Origin: Methanoculleus frigidifontis
GTDB taxonomy: Archaea > Halobacteriota > Methanomicrobia > Methanomicrobiales > Methanoculleaceae
Length of the DNA: 64,000 nucleotides
Assembly (NCBI RefSeq): GCF_030464345.1
Contig: NZ_VCYH01000002.1
Span: 329,945 to 393,944 of the forward strand
Direction: 5' to 3'
Shown here: positions 17,803-25,378 of the stretch, piece after piece
Layout: the number at the start of each line of letters is the position of its first letter
Position numbering within the stretch: the first letter of the stretch is position 1
Program-made: the position numbers and the translations under genes
Notes under the pieces: model-generated
What the model was told of the DNA's origin: nothing
The model's input: only the letters and a program-made list of their open reading frames with translations
The model's database searches: none

Positions 17803-18818
17803 ACCGGCGTCACCTCCACGATCATTCCTCCGTTCGGATAGCGTTCGACGACCTCTTTTTCACCGGGAAGGTCGTCTGCGTCTTCGACGAGCACCCACCA
17901 GGCGGTCTCGATCCGGCCGTCCACCCGCTCGTAGCCGACATCGTCGAGGAGCGGGAGGATCGCGTCGACCGGGCCGGACGGGGTGAGGACGCCGTAGACG
18001 ATCGTCCCGTCGTCGGTCACCTCGTCGAACGGTCGGGCAGTATTGTATGCTATCCGTTTTAACCGTTCCCGTAACTGCACCGAGTCCTTGAACGACGATC
18101 CGCACCAGTGCACCTTCGGGCTCGCCGCAACGAGCTCCGCCGCCCAGGAGCGGGAGTCCGCGACGGCGTTGTGCACCCCGTCCTCCAGGGTAAGATCGCG
18201 CTCGCGCATCGCGGCGGCGCAGGTGTCCCCCCACTCGAGTTCGTTGATGTTCAAAAAGTCGAGGAGCGGGAGCATGGGGATGAGGTGTTCGAGCCCGGGC
18301 AGCGCCGGGACCTCGATCCCGACGGCAAAGCCCATCGCCCGGGCACGCCCCGCGGCCGCGGCCCACGCGCCTTCGCAGATGCCGGGCCAGTCCTCCTGCG
18401 GCGGGTGGAGGCGGATCTCGTCGACAAGCCCGGCGAGCCGCCGGAGGGTTTCTTCGTCCGGCGGGACGCCGGTGTAGAGGTGGATCTGGTGCTCTGCGCC
18501 GAAGTGCTCTTTCAGCCGGCTGCAGTATTCGACCACCCGGTCGAGGACGATCAGGGGTTCGCCGCCGGTGACCCCGGTGCCGAGCGCCTGCATGCTCTCC
18601 GCGACCTCGAGCATCTCCTCAGGCGTCTCGATCCGCCGCTCGTTTGCGTAGATGGCGTCTTTTCCCTTCCGCTCGCGGGAGAGCGGGCAGTACCAGCAGG
18701 TGCGCCGGCACCGTCCGGTCACGAAGAGCACCATCTTCGCCCCCTGGTGGCAGAGGACGCAGCCGTCGGAGAGCAGCGCTCCGTCCTCATCCCTGTTCTG
18801 CACGCGGATCTCTTCCAT
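17799..18818 (-). CDS. Radical SAM protein, COG2108 type
   Basis: About 339 residues. The radical SAM cluster motif is CRRTCWYC (about 38-45), with a further upstream pair CVLC that may bind an extra metal, then GTGVTGGEPL as the SAM-binding glycine motif. The sequence resembles COG2108, described as related to pyruvate formate-lyase activating enzyme, with no assigned substrate. The ATG at 18818 is preferred over an in-frame GTG seven codons upstream. It overlaps the likely uppS start, so the two are co-translated. Confidence 0.8.
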   Translation of the reverse strand: MEEIRVQNRDEDGALLSDGCVLCHQGAKMVLFVTGRCRRTCWYCPLSRERKGKDAIYANERRIETPEEMLEVAESMQALGTGVTGGEPLIVLDRVVEYCSRLKEHFGAEHQIHLYTGVPPDEETLRRLAGLVDEIRLHPPQEDWPGICEGAWAAAAGRARAMGFAVGIEVPALPGLEHLIPMLPLLDFLNINELEWGDTCAAAMRERDLTLEDGVHNAVADSRSWAAELVAASPKVHWCGSSFKDSVQLRERLKRIAYNTARPFDEVTDDGTIVYGVLTPSGPVDAILPLLDDVGYERVDGRIETAWWVLVEDADDLPGEKEVVERYPNGGMIVEVTPV

Positions 18819-18996
18819 GGATACCCATATAGGTTGCACCGAATGCCAGAAAAAACCTTGGAGCCTGTCGGCTCCACACGATTCTTTCGAAAATTACCAA
18901 ATCTGGGAAACATTTTCCCGATTCGGCCGCTTTGCGCGGCACGGATTTTTCCAATAGTATTAAATAACCGCCCGGCGAAAAATCAAATCACCTATT

Positions 18997-19956
18997 ATGC
19001 CGCACGCTCCTCGCGATGACGCTCTCTCGGAAGTTGTCGGATTTGTGCTGATACTCGGAGTGCTGGTGCTCGTGATGTCGCTCTACCAGCTCTACGTGGT
19101 GCCCGCAGAGGGACGAGAGGACGAGATTGCGCAGATGAACGCTGTAAAGGACATCTTTACCGATTACAAAATAACGCTAGATTCACTCTGGATGAATGAA
19201 GAGAGCGAGACACGCGGGGTAACAACGAGCACGTCATTTCAGCTCGGCACGTTAGGGTCATCGACGGTGAGCGGCGGCGTAACGATGCCGGTTCTCCGGC
19301 CGATAGGGTCAACGGCCATAGTCGAGGTGAATAATCCTGACAGATCAGAAGTTTTCCGCATATATGAGGGATCCGTCAGCGACGGTGACATAACAGAAGG
19401 TAATATTATAGCTGAAATCGATCCGGGAGCGCTCGAATACGAGAGTCAGAATAATTACTGGATCCAGCAGGTATACTACTACCAGATGGGCGGCGTCTTT
19501 TTAGCGCAGGATTCCGGAACAACGACCCGCATATCACCCCTCATATCGATATACCCTACAAGAGACGACGTTACATGTGTGGTTATACGCGCCATCCAGA
19601 TAACCGGCGGAGGTGCCGTCGGCGGCTCGACCCCGGTTCGGGTTGACACCCGTTTCCGCGATAGCACAGTGACGTACGAACCCGAATCGTACTCTGAAGT
19701 AACGCTCCTTTTGGAAACTCCCGACGAAAAAACAGGGAACACATGGCGGAAAATTTTCACAGAGAGCGCGAAACGCGAGGGGCTCGATGCAGACTGGTAT
19801 GATATCGATTACTTCGGGGGCGATGCCTCACGCCCCTACATCACGATCTACGGCAAGAGTGGAGCATCGGACGAAAGCGAGACGGATGTAACTCTCGATT
19901 TGAAGCACTATTACTTCGCGGTCACAGTGCAGAACGTAGCCTCTCAAATCGACTAG
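18997..19956 (+). CDS. Archaeal type IV pilin-like surface protein 1
   Basis: A 319-residue protein with a class III-type N-terminus: a short charged leader (HAPRDDALSE) followed by a single hydrophobic helix VVGFVLILGVLVLVMSLYQLYVV (about 12-36). The remainder is a polar, beta-rich, Thr/Ser/Asp-rich ectodomain. Prepilin peptidase processing and assembly into a pilus, or display as a minor pilin, are expected. A TATA-like TATTAAATAAC at 18957-18967 lies about 35 bases upstream of the ATG. First of four similar genes in a row; it lacks the HxGGD motif shared by the other three. Confidence 0.7.
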   Translation: MPHAPRDDALSEVVGFVLILGVLVLVMSLYQLYVVPAEGREDEIAQMNAVKDIFTDYKITLDSLWMNEESETRGVTTSTSFQLGTLGSSTVSGGVTMPVLRPIGSTAIVEVNNPDRSEVFRIYEGSVSDGDITEGNIIAEIDPGALEYESQNNYWIQQVYYYQMGGVFLAQDSGTTTRISPLISIYPTRDDVTCVVIRAIQITGGGAVGGSTPVRVDTRFRDSTVTYEPESYSEVTLLLETPDEKTGNTWRKIFTESAKREGLDADWYDIDYFGGDASRPYITIYGKSGASDESETDVTLDLKHYYFAVTVQNVASQID

Positions 19957-19999
19957 AAAGCGTGTTGCCATCTGAAAAATGTATTATAACCAAGAGGGG

Positions 20000-21001
20000 A
20001 TGCAGATGAAGAATGATGACGGAATTTCAGGCACAATGGGGGCGATGCTGCTCGTATCGGTGGCGGTCATAGGAGTTGTGGTCGTCGGCGTAACGATGAC
20101 ATCTCAGGATCAGGTTAGTGAAATACCGCAAATAGCGGTAGTCGCGGGATTGGAAAAAGGTGCAGAAGAGGGTGAGCCAAATACGCTCTACCTCTACCAC
20201 AGTGGAGGCGACACCCTGAAATGTGGTGATTTTGAGTTAGTGGTAGACGGAATACCGCGATCGGACTATTGTATTGTCGGAGGCGACGAGGGAACCGACG
20301 AGTGGTCGGTCGATACGGCTCTGGAGCTGACTTGCGATACTGAAAACCCAAACGTGCAGATCATTCATACCAGCACTGGTGTATCCACACTCCTGAAGAC
20401 AACAGTCCTTGAACCACCGGACACCTCGCCCGAAAATGAAATCCAACCCGATACGGGATCAATAACAACAGTTCCAAGCCATACTTCTGATGATGATATA
20501 ATCATCATTGTCGAGCCGGAAGACGGGAGCGAGTATGAACACAATCCAGGTAATGGACACAGGGCTCCACTCGACGTGACCGTATGGGTAAAAAAAGGCT
20601 ATTCGATTAACCGCGTCATACTATCGGCTATTGCAACAACGGCTGAAGACATTAATCATAAGGAAGTCACTGCTGTTGAACTGGATCTCGGATCCGGAAG
20701 TGACGCCGGGGATGATCGGTATACCAGTTACTCCTATACCTTCTCAGCAGGTTCTGAACATTTGAATAAACTTACCGGTGGTTCCGGAGACGATAACATT
20801 GTACTGACTGCCATCGGACTCGATGCTGACTTAAACGCGTATACGGACAATACGTACTTCACCATCCTCTCACAGGGCCCTGGAAATGGTGACGAGGAGG
20901 ATGAGGAAGGAGGAGATGATGAAGAGGATGAGGAGGAAGATGATGAGGAAGAAGATGATGATGGGGACAATCCCGGCAAAAAGAAAGGACAGGACAAATA
21001 A
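20000..21001 (+). CDS. Archaeal type IV pilin-like protein 2 with acidic tail
   Basis: About 333 residues. A pilin N-terminus (MKNDDGISGTMGAMLLVSVAVIG, about 3-35) is followed by a domain with the block YLYHSGGD (about 70) seen in the next two genes. The C-terminus is unusual: about 40 residues of almost pure Asp/Glu, then a basic GKKKGQDK end. The acidic tail is encoded by a purine-rich GAG/GAT tract (about 20890-20975), a likely slippage-prone stretch. The start at 20000 has GAGGGG before it; an ATG at 19979 is possible. The acidic tail could bind calcium or sit at the cell surface, but this is only inference. Confidence 0.68.
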   Translation: MQMKNDDGISGTMGAMLLVSVAVIGVVVVGVTMTSQDQVSEIPQIAVVAGLEKGAEEGEPNTLYLYHSGGDTLKCGDFELVVDGIPRSDYCIVGGDEGTDEWSVDTALELTCDTENPNVQIIHTSTGVSTLLKTTVLEPPDTSPENEIQPDTGSITTVPSHTSDDDIIIIVEPEDGSEYEHNPGNGHRAPLDVTVWVKKGYSINRVILSAIATTAEDINHKEVTAVELDLGSGSDAGDDRYTSYSYTFSAGSEHLNKLTGGSGDDNIVLTAIGLDADLNAYTDNTYFTILSQGPGNGDEEDEEGGDDEEDEEEDDEEEDDDGDNPGKKKGQDK

Positions 21002-21032
21002 TTTTTGAGATTCACCGCAGGATTAAAGCACG

Positions 21033-22112
21033 ATGAAACAAGGGCTCAACGACCAGGCAGTCTCCGAACAGATTGCGATCGTCACCATGATCTCCATAGC
21101 GGCGCTGGCAGTTGCCATTATCGCGACCCTCCTTCTCTCGCAGCCTGCACCCGGCGAAATACCCAGAGTCACTGCAGTCATCACGAACGAGAGCGACACC
21201 GTGTATCTCTATCATTCCGGCGGCGATATCATCGAAGAAGGTCTCCTCGCAATCCTTATCGATGGAGAACCGGTCGATATGGCCACCGTGCAGATACGCG
21301 GCGGCGACACCCGCTGGCCATGGGAGATCGGTGAGACGCTCGCCGCAACAGACCCCGGTACCGGCATGCCATTACGCGTCGACCTTGTCTATACGGGGTC
21401 CGGCAACAACGTCCTCCTGACAAGCACAACCCTCACCAGGTCTGCAACTCCGGGAGGCCCCGATACCCCCGGGCCGGGCGACGGCGGCGGGATCGACATC
21501 CACTTCGATGACCAGGAGGAACTCGACGCCTGGGTGGTCGACCAGTTCGTCCAGCAGCTTGAGGCCAACTCGATCTACCTCTACCAGAATGTTCGGAACG
21601 ATAATGAGGTCTGGGGAAACAGCGGCTTCTTCAACTTCACCATCGCAAAGGCGGAGTCGTATCTGGAACTGACCGTGAACAACGTCGGAGAGACACCGGA
21701 TCGAATATCATTCAGCATCGGGGATCGGGTAAGCATCAACCTCGACGACTCCACAATGCGGTTCTTTGCCATCGGCAACGGAGGATGGCACACCTTCGCG
21801 ACCGACGTTGCGATCTATAAAAATAACGTCAGACTGGAAAAGAAAAAGAATCAGGAATACAGTTTCATCGTCGGCGGGAGGCTCTACGGGTTCGACGAGT
21901 TCGACTCATCAGTGGACATCACAACACAATCAAAACCGCTCCACACGGAGCTCTACATCAACAACACCCCCCTGATAAACAGCACTTGGACAAAGTCAAT
22001 CACCCTCACTCGCGTGCAGCCGGCACAGCCGACACTGCTGATACTGGATATCTCGAAGAACGATCCGAACTATATCGTCGGAAACGCAGATTCGATAACG
22101 GGTATTGTGTAG
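21033..22112 (+). CDS. Archaeal type IV pilin-like protein 3
   Basis: A 359-residue protein with leader and hydrophobic helix QAVSEQIAIVTMISIAALAVAIIATLLL (about 8-35), then the shared pilin block VYLYHSGGDIIEEGLLAILIDGE (about 57-80). A Pro/Gly linker (about 138-152) leads to a second beta-rich domain of about 200 residues with no recognised family. Probably a pilus subunit or a pilus-anchored adhesin. It follows gene 2 by 31 bases and precedes gene 4 by 30, so they form one unit. Confidence 0.72.
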   Translation: MKQGLNDQAVSEQIAIVTMISIAALAVAIIATLLLSQPAPGEIPRVTAVITNESDTVYLYHSGGDIIEEGLLAILIDGEPVDMATVQIRGGDTRWPWEIGETLAATDPGTGMPLRVDLVYTGSGNNVLLTSTTLTRSATPGGPDTPGPGDGGGIDIHFDDQEELDAWVVDQFVQQLEANSIYLYQNVRNDNEVWGNSGFFNFTIAKAESYLELTVNNVGETPDRISFSIGDRVSINLDDSTMRFFAIGNGGWHTFATDVAIYKNNVRLEKKKNQEYSFIVGGRLYGFDEFDSSVDITTQSKPLHTELYINNTPLINSTWTKSITLTRVQPAQPTLLILDISKNDPNYIVGNADSITGIV

Positions 22113-22142
22113 GCAAGGAGTATTTGCGGGGAAAATGAGCAT

Positions 22143-23510
22143 ATGATGCAGAACGATCGAGCCGTATCCGAGGTTGTCGCAACCGTCCTCCTGATCTCCG
22201 TAATCGGACTTGCCGCATCCATCTTTGCTGTCGGGATGATCTCACAATTTGGAAACGAGGACCCTCTTCCTGCCGCTAAAATAGACGTCGCTTACGAGGG
22301 AGGCACCGTATATATCGAACACCAAGGCGGCGACCCGATCCGCGACGACGAATTACGAATACTCATCGACAGCCGCGAGGAAGATTTTTCTGACCAGATA
22401 GAAGGGGGCGACTGGTCGATTGGAGAGGTGCTGGAGTACTCCGGCACTCCGGAATTGGTGCAGGTAATCTACGCTGGGAGCTCGCGGTCGGACCTGCTCT
22501 ACAGCTTCAGTCAGGTTGCAGGATTTGATTTTGTCTCGTATGTCATCGATGAGAACGTCTTTGTTTATGGGAATCAGTTACAATTTGCCGGCAACCAGGT
22601 AAATGGCCCCGGTGCTGCGACCATAATAAAAGGCAATCTGATAACAACAGATCTTAATGATAATGCCCAACTACTCGTTTCAAATATATACATTGATGGT
22701 AATGTGGAATTCACTCGAGGGAGCATAACATTAGGATCAGATACAAACCCCGGCTCAGTATATATCAATGGCGATTTAAAATTAAAAGTAGCAGGAGATC
22801 ATGCTTTTTACGGCGACACGTATGTTTCTGGTAGTTTAGATATTGACGAAACCGTAACCCCGACATTTTATGGTAATGTGTACGTTAAAGAAAATGTAAA
22901 CCTACGCAATGGAGATATTTACGGCGATTTATATCAAGGAGGAGATCTGTATTTAAAGAGTGCACGCACTCGGGGTAATGTTTATGTTAACGGTAACGTC
23001 CAATTGGATAGGACTCCCACTGTAGACAAACAAATAGAATATACAGGAGGTTTGACAAAACCAGGCGGGTACCCCAAAGCAATTCTCGATAAGTGTATTC
23101 AGACACCACACGTTCCGGAAGTCCCCGGTTTTGAGATCCCAAATCTCGACATACCTCCCGTGAAATCTGCTGATTGGTACTCAGACCACGGATATGTATC
23201 AGGGGGTGATTTGAGCAGCAACATGAAAATTTTTGCTGATAGTTACACACTCAGTAAACATTGGTCGACAACTGCTGCTGAAAATGTAATAATTGTAGCA
23301 AGCAACGGGGATATTAGTCTAACCGGCTACTGGGATATCGATATTGAAGGAGTGTTATTCGCACCCAATGGAAAGGTGTCTTTTGGAGGGGGATCATTCG
23401 AAGGATTGGTCATTGCAAGGGACGGTTTCTTTGTCACCAGCGGTGGGTCCACAGTGACCTTTAAAAATTTCGAGGAATATTTCGATAGCCCCGAGGATTA
23501 TCCATTCTAA
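22143..23510 (+). CDS. Type IV pilin-like protein 4 with bactofilin-like beta-solenoid
   Basis: A 455-residue protein. The N-terminus (NDRAVSEVVATVLLISVIGLAASIFAVG) and the VYIEHQGGDPIRDDELRILID block are pilin-like. From about residue 145 to 300 the sequence turns into short repeats of GNVYV-x-G and GDLYL-x type, as in bactofilin-like beta-solenoids, then a C-terminal domain with further GKVSFGGGSFEGLVIA turns. The solenoid part (about 22560-23300) is clearly more AT-rich than the first 400 bases of the gene, which suggests a domain acquired from elsewhere. Likely a pilus-borne surface or adhesion protein. Confidence 0.72.
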   Translation: MMQNDRAVSEVVATVLLISVIGLAASIFAVGMISQFGNEDPLPAAKIDVAYEGGTVYIEHQGGDPIRDDELRILIDSREEDFSDQIEGGDWSIGEVLEYSGTPELVQVIYAGSSRSDLLYSFSQVAGFDFVSYVIDENVFVYGNQLQFAGNQVNGPGAATIIKGNLITTDLNDNAQLLVSNIYIDGNVEFTRGSITLGSDTNPGSVYINGDLKLKVAGDHAFYGDTYVSGSLDIDETVTPTFYGNVYVKENVNLRNGDIYGDLYQGGDLYLKSARTRGNVYVNGNVQLDRTPTVDKQIEYTGGLTKPGGYPKAILDKCIQTPHVPEVPGFEIPNLDIPPVKSADWYSDHGYVSGGDLSSNMKIFADSYTLSKHWSTTAAENVIIVASNGDISLTGYWDIDIEGVLFAPNGKVSFGGGSFEGLVIARDGFFVTSGGSTVTFKNFEEYFDSPEDYPF

Positions 23511-23640
23511 TGACCAAATCGGCAACTCAGAAGTGGAGATCACTTTACTCTTTTGGATCCATGATGTCAGTCTATTTGCAGGATTTGCAAACAGTTACCA
23601 CAGGTGAGGTCATCATGTGCCAAGATTACGCTCACCAGAG

Positions 23641-23697
23641 ATAAATACAATGCTACGCTGAACGGAACATTACCAGCAAGGAGACTGGTAAGTGTTC
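23641..23697 (+). ncRNA. Candidate small hairpin RNA with its own TATA-like box
   Basis: ATAAATACA (23641-23649) looks like a TATA box. About 20 bases later GAACATTACCAG (23665-23676) and CTGGTAAGTGTTC (23685-23697) pair over 12 base pairs with one bulged G and an 8-base loop. No protein is coded here. It may be a small RNA, a terminator-like structure for the pilin unit, or a protein-binding site. The rest of 23511-23742 shows nothing recognisable. Confidence 0.35.
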
Positions 23698-23742
23698 GTA
23701 GTCGCTAACAAGAACAATCCACCACGGCGGAGCAGATCTGCC

Positions 23743-23949
23743 TTAATCTCGCGTCTGAAGGTTTCTTCTAATGTAATTTAAATACACGCCAGCGGCAACA
23801 CCTCCGACCATGGCAACAACAAGTGACGTTGCAGCATCTCTCATGTACGAAGGGCAACTTTGCGTGAGATAAAAGATTGCACACAACAATATGTAAGCAA
23901 CTGCTATGAATACAAAGAGACCAATAGTTTCTTTTAACGGTTTTTTCAT
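23743..23949 (-). CDS. Small two-helix membrane protein beside the TIR gene
   Basis: A 68-residue protein with two predicted membrane helices (about 8-28 and 40-60), a basic N-terminus (MKKPLKETIG) and a basic C-terminus (YIRRNLQTRD). No family is recognised. It is divergent from the TIR-domain gene with about 135 bases between starts, and the pair shares a base composition less GC-rich than the surrounding genome. A membrane partner for the TIR protein is possible but unproven. Confidence 0.5.
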   Translation of the reverse strand: MKKPLKETIGLFVFIAVAYILLCAIFYLTQSCPSYMRDAATSLVVAMVGGVAAGVYLNYIRRNLQTRD

Positions 23950-24084
23950 GTTAGTTCATCTAAATCACATGAGGTATAACCGTGACGAATATTTTTGCAG
24001 AACTCCCACACTGCCCGCAGCACCAATTCCACCGAGCGTGCTCGCCGGCCAAACATTAATCATTTGCCAAGCCGACAATCCTGT

Positions 24085-24789
24085 GTGGCGGATGATTTCT
24101 TTATAAGTTACAATACAGCCGATAAATCGTGGGCGAAGTGGGTCGCGTGGGCGTTAGAAGAAAAGAACTACTCAGTAAGAATTGATGATTGGGATTTCCA
24201 ACCTGGAAATAACTTTGTTAACCGGATGGACAACGCCTTAAAAAAGGCAAACGTGATGCTTCTGATTTTATCACCGGATTATCTTGATTCTGAGTATTGT
24301 CAGGCAGAATGGACATCAAAATTTTGTGAAGATTCCACGGGCGAACAAAGAAAAATAATCCCAATAATGGTTCGTGAAACAGTCCTATCCGGCCTTCTTA
24401 AGGCGATAATACATATCAATTTAGTTAGCCTCAATGAAGATCAAGCAAAGGAGAGGTTGTTGCAAGGCATCTCACAGGAGAGGGGAAAACCATCACATCC
24501 ACCTCCTTTCCCAGGAAAGGAAACAGCATTGGAAAAACCCAAGTTCCCAGGAGTTACTGGAAAACTATTGCGCAGACCATGTGCTTATTGTCGCGGCACA
24601 GGGAAAGATCCAACGAAGCCAATATTAATACCTGCCCCATGTCCAGTATGCAATGGAAACAAGGAAAACGAAGTTCCATCATCAGCAAGACCATGCAACT
24701 TTTGTGATCAAAGCGGCAGGGACCCTGCTTCCCCATTAATTATGCCAGAACCCTGTCGAATATGTAAAGGTTCCGGATTTAGATTGTGA
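24085..24789 (+). CDS. TIR-domain protein with C-terminal duplicated CxxC (DnaJ-type) zinc module
   Basis: A 234-residue protein. Residues 1-120 are a TIR_2-type domain: DDFFISYNTADKSWAKWV, the BB-loop region WDFQPGNNFVNRM, LLILSPDYLDSEYCQAEW with the Glu expected to be the NADase catalytic residue, and KIIPIMV. Residues about 165-234 contain four CxxC pairs in a tandem repeat of PC-x-x-C..G-[KR]-DP..P..P-x-PC-x-x-C, similar to DnaJ zinc fingers. The GTG at 24085 gives the usual TIR N-terminus (MADDFFISYN); a TTG 30 codons upstream is less likely. TIR proteins in prokaryotes often deplete NAD in phage defence. It is less GC-rich than most of the window, hinting at transfer. Confidence 0.8.
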   Translation: MADDFFISYNTADKSWAKWVAWALEEKNYSVRIDDWDFQPGNNFVNRMDNALKKANVMLLILSPDYLDSEYCQAEWTSKFCEDSTGEQRKIIPIMVRETVLSGLLKAIIHINLVSLNEDQAKERLLQGISQERGKPSHPPPFPGKETALEKPKFPGVTGKLLRRPCAYCRGTGKDPTKPILIPAPCPVCNGNKENEVPSSARPCNFCDQSGRDPASPLIMPEPCRICKGSGFRL

Positions 24790-24812
24790 TTAGGCAACAG
24801 TCATTTAAAATC

Positions 24813-25096
24813 CCGCCAACCCCCTCCGAAAAAAACCACCCTCACAGAAGCCCACAGACAGCCGATCTCTGCCCCGCCCATACCAGACACCCTTCAAAAA
24901 TTACCCTCGCTCATATCGCCAATATAACCCTCGGATCCTGCCGCATTTCGCGAATCGAAGCGATATCCTCCGCCCAATCCCCAGGCCGTGATCCGCCCTC
25001 GGCAACCTTCGCGAAAATCGAAAAATAACGCTGAATTGCCCCTCTTTTCACCCGGTGCGAGGGCGACCCCGCCCGGCCCCGCCGGGAATGCGCCAG
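24813..25096. repeat. Repeat copy A of an approximately 324-bp element
   Basis: First of four related copies (A-D). Shared words on the plus strand, in order, are an A7 tract, GACGGCCGATC (here GACAGCCGATC), an AAAAATTACCCTC..CATATCGCC block, CGCGAAAATCGAAAAATAAC and TTTTCACCC. The A7 tract is exactly 324 bp from that of copy B. No gene is supported in it. Confidence 0.7.
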
Positions 25097-25378
25097 GGCT
25101 GCCGTTTCGGTAAAGCAACGTTTACATACCTGCACTCCACCCAAAGCTGCCGAAAAAAACGACCCTCATAGATGCCCGCAGACGGCCGATCCCGGGGTGG
25201 GCCATAGGAAACATCCTTGGAAAATTACCATCGATCATATCGCCGGTATGGCCTCGCGATCCTGGCGCTTTTCAGGGATCGGGGCGATATGATCCGTTTA
25301 ATTCCTGAGGCGAGATCCGCCATCCGGGATCTTCGCTAAAATCGAAAAATAACCCCGATTCACCCCTCTTTTCATCCA
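25097..25378. repeat. Repeat copy B, adjoining the 3' end of the ATPase gene
   Basis: Begins GGCTGCCGTTTCGGTAAAGC followed by a TATA-like GTTTACATACC, then the shared blocks. It ends at the stop of the archaeal ATPase gene. Its A7 tract lies exactly 2085 bp before that of copy D. The A/B junction, from the GCCGGGxATGCGCCAGGGC word on, is almost the same as the C/D junction. Confidence 0.7.

Noticed and set aside
20734..21015. Serine-rich minus-strand frame
   Set aside because: It is only the complement of the GAG/GAT tract coding the acidic tail.
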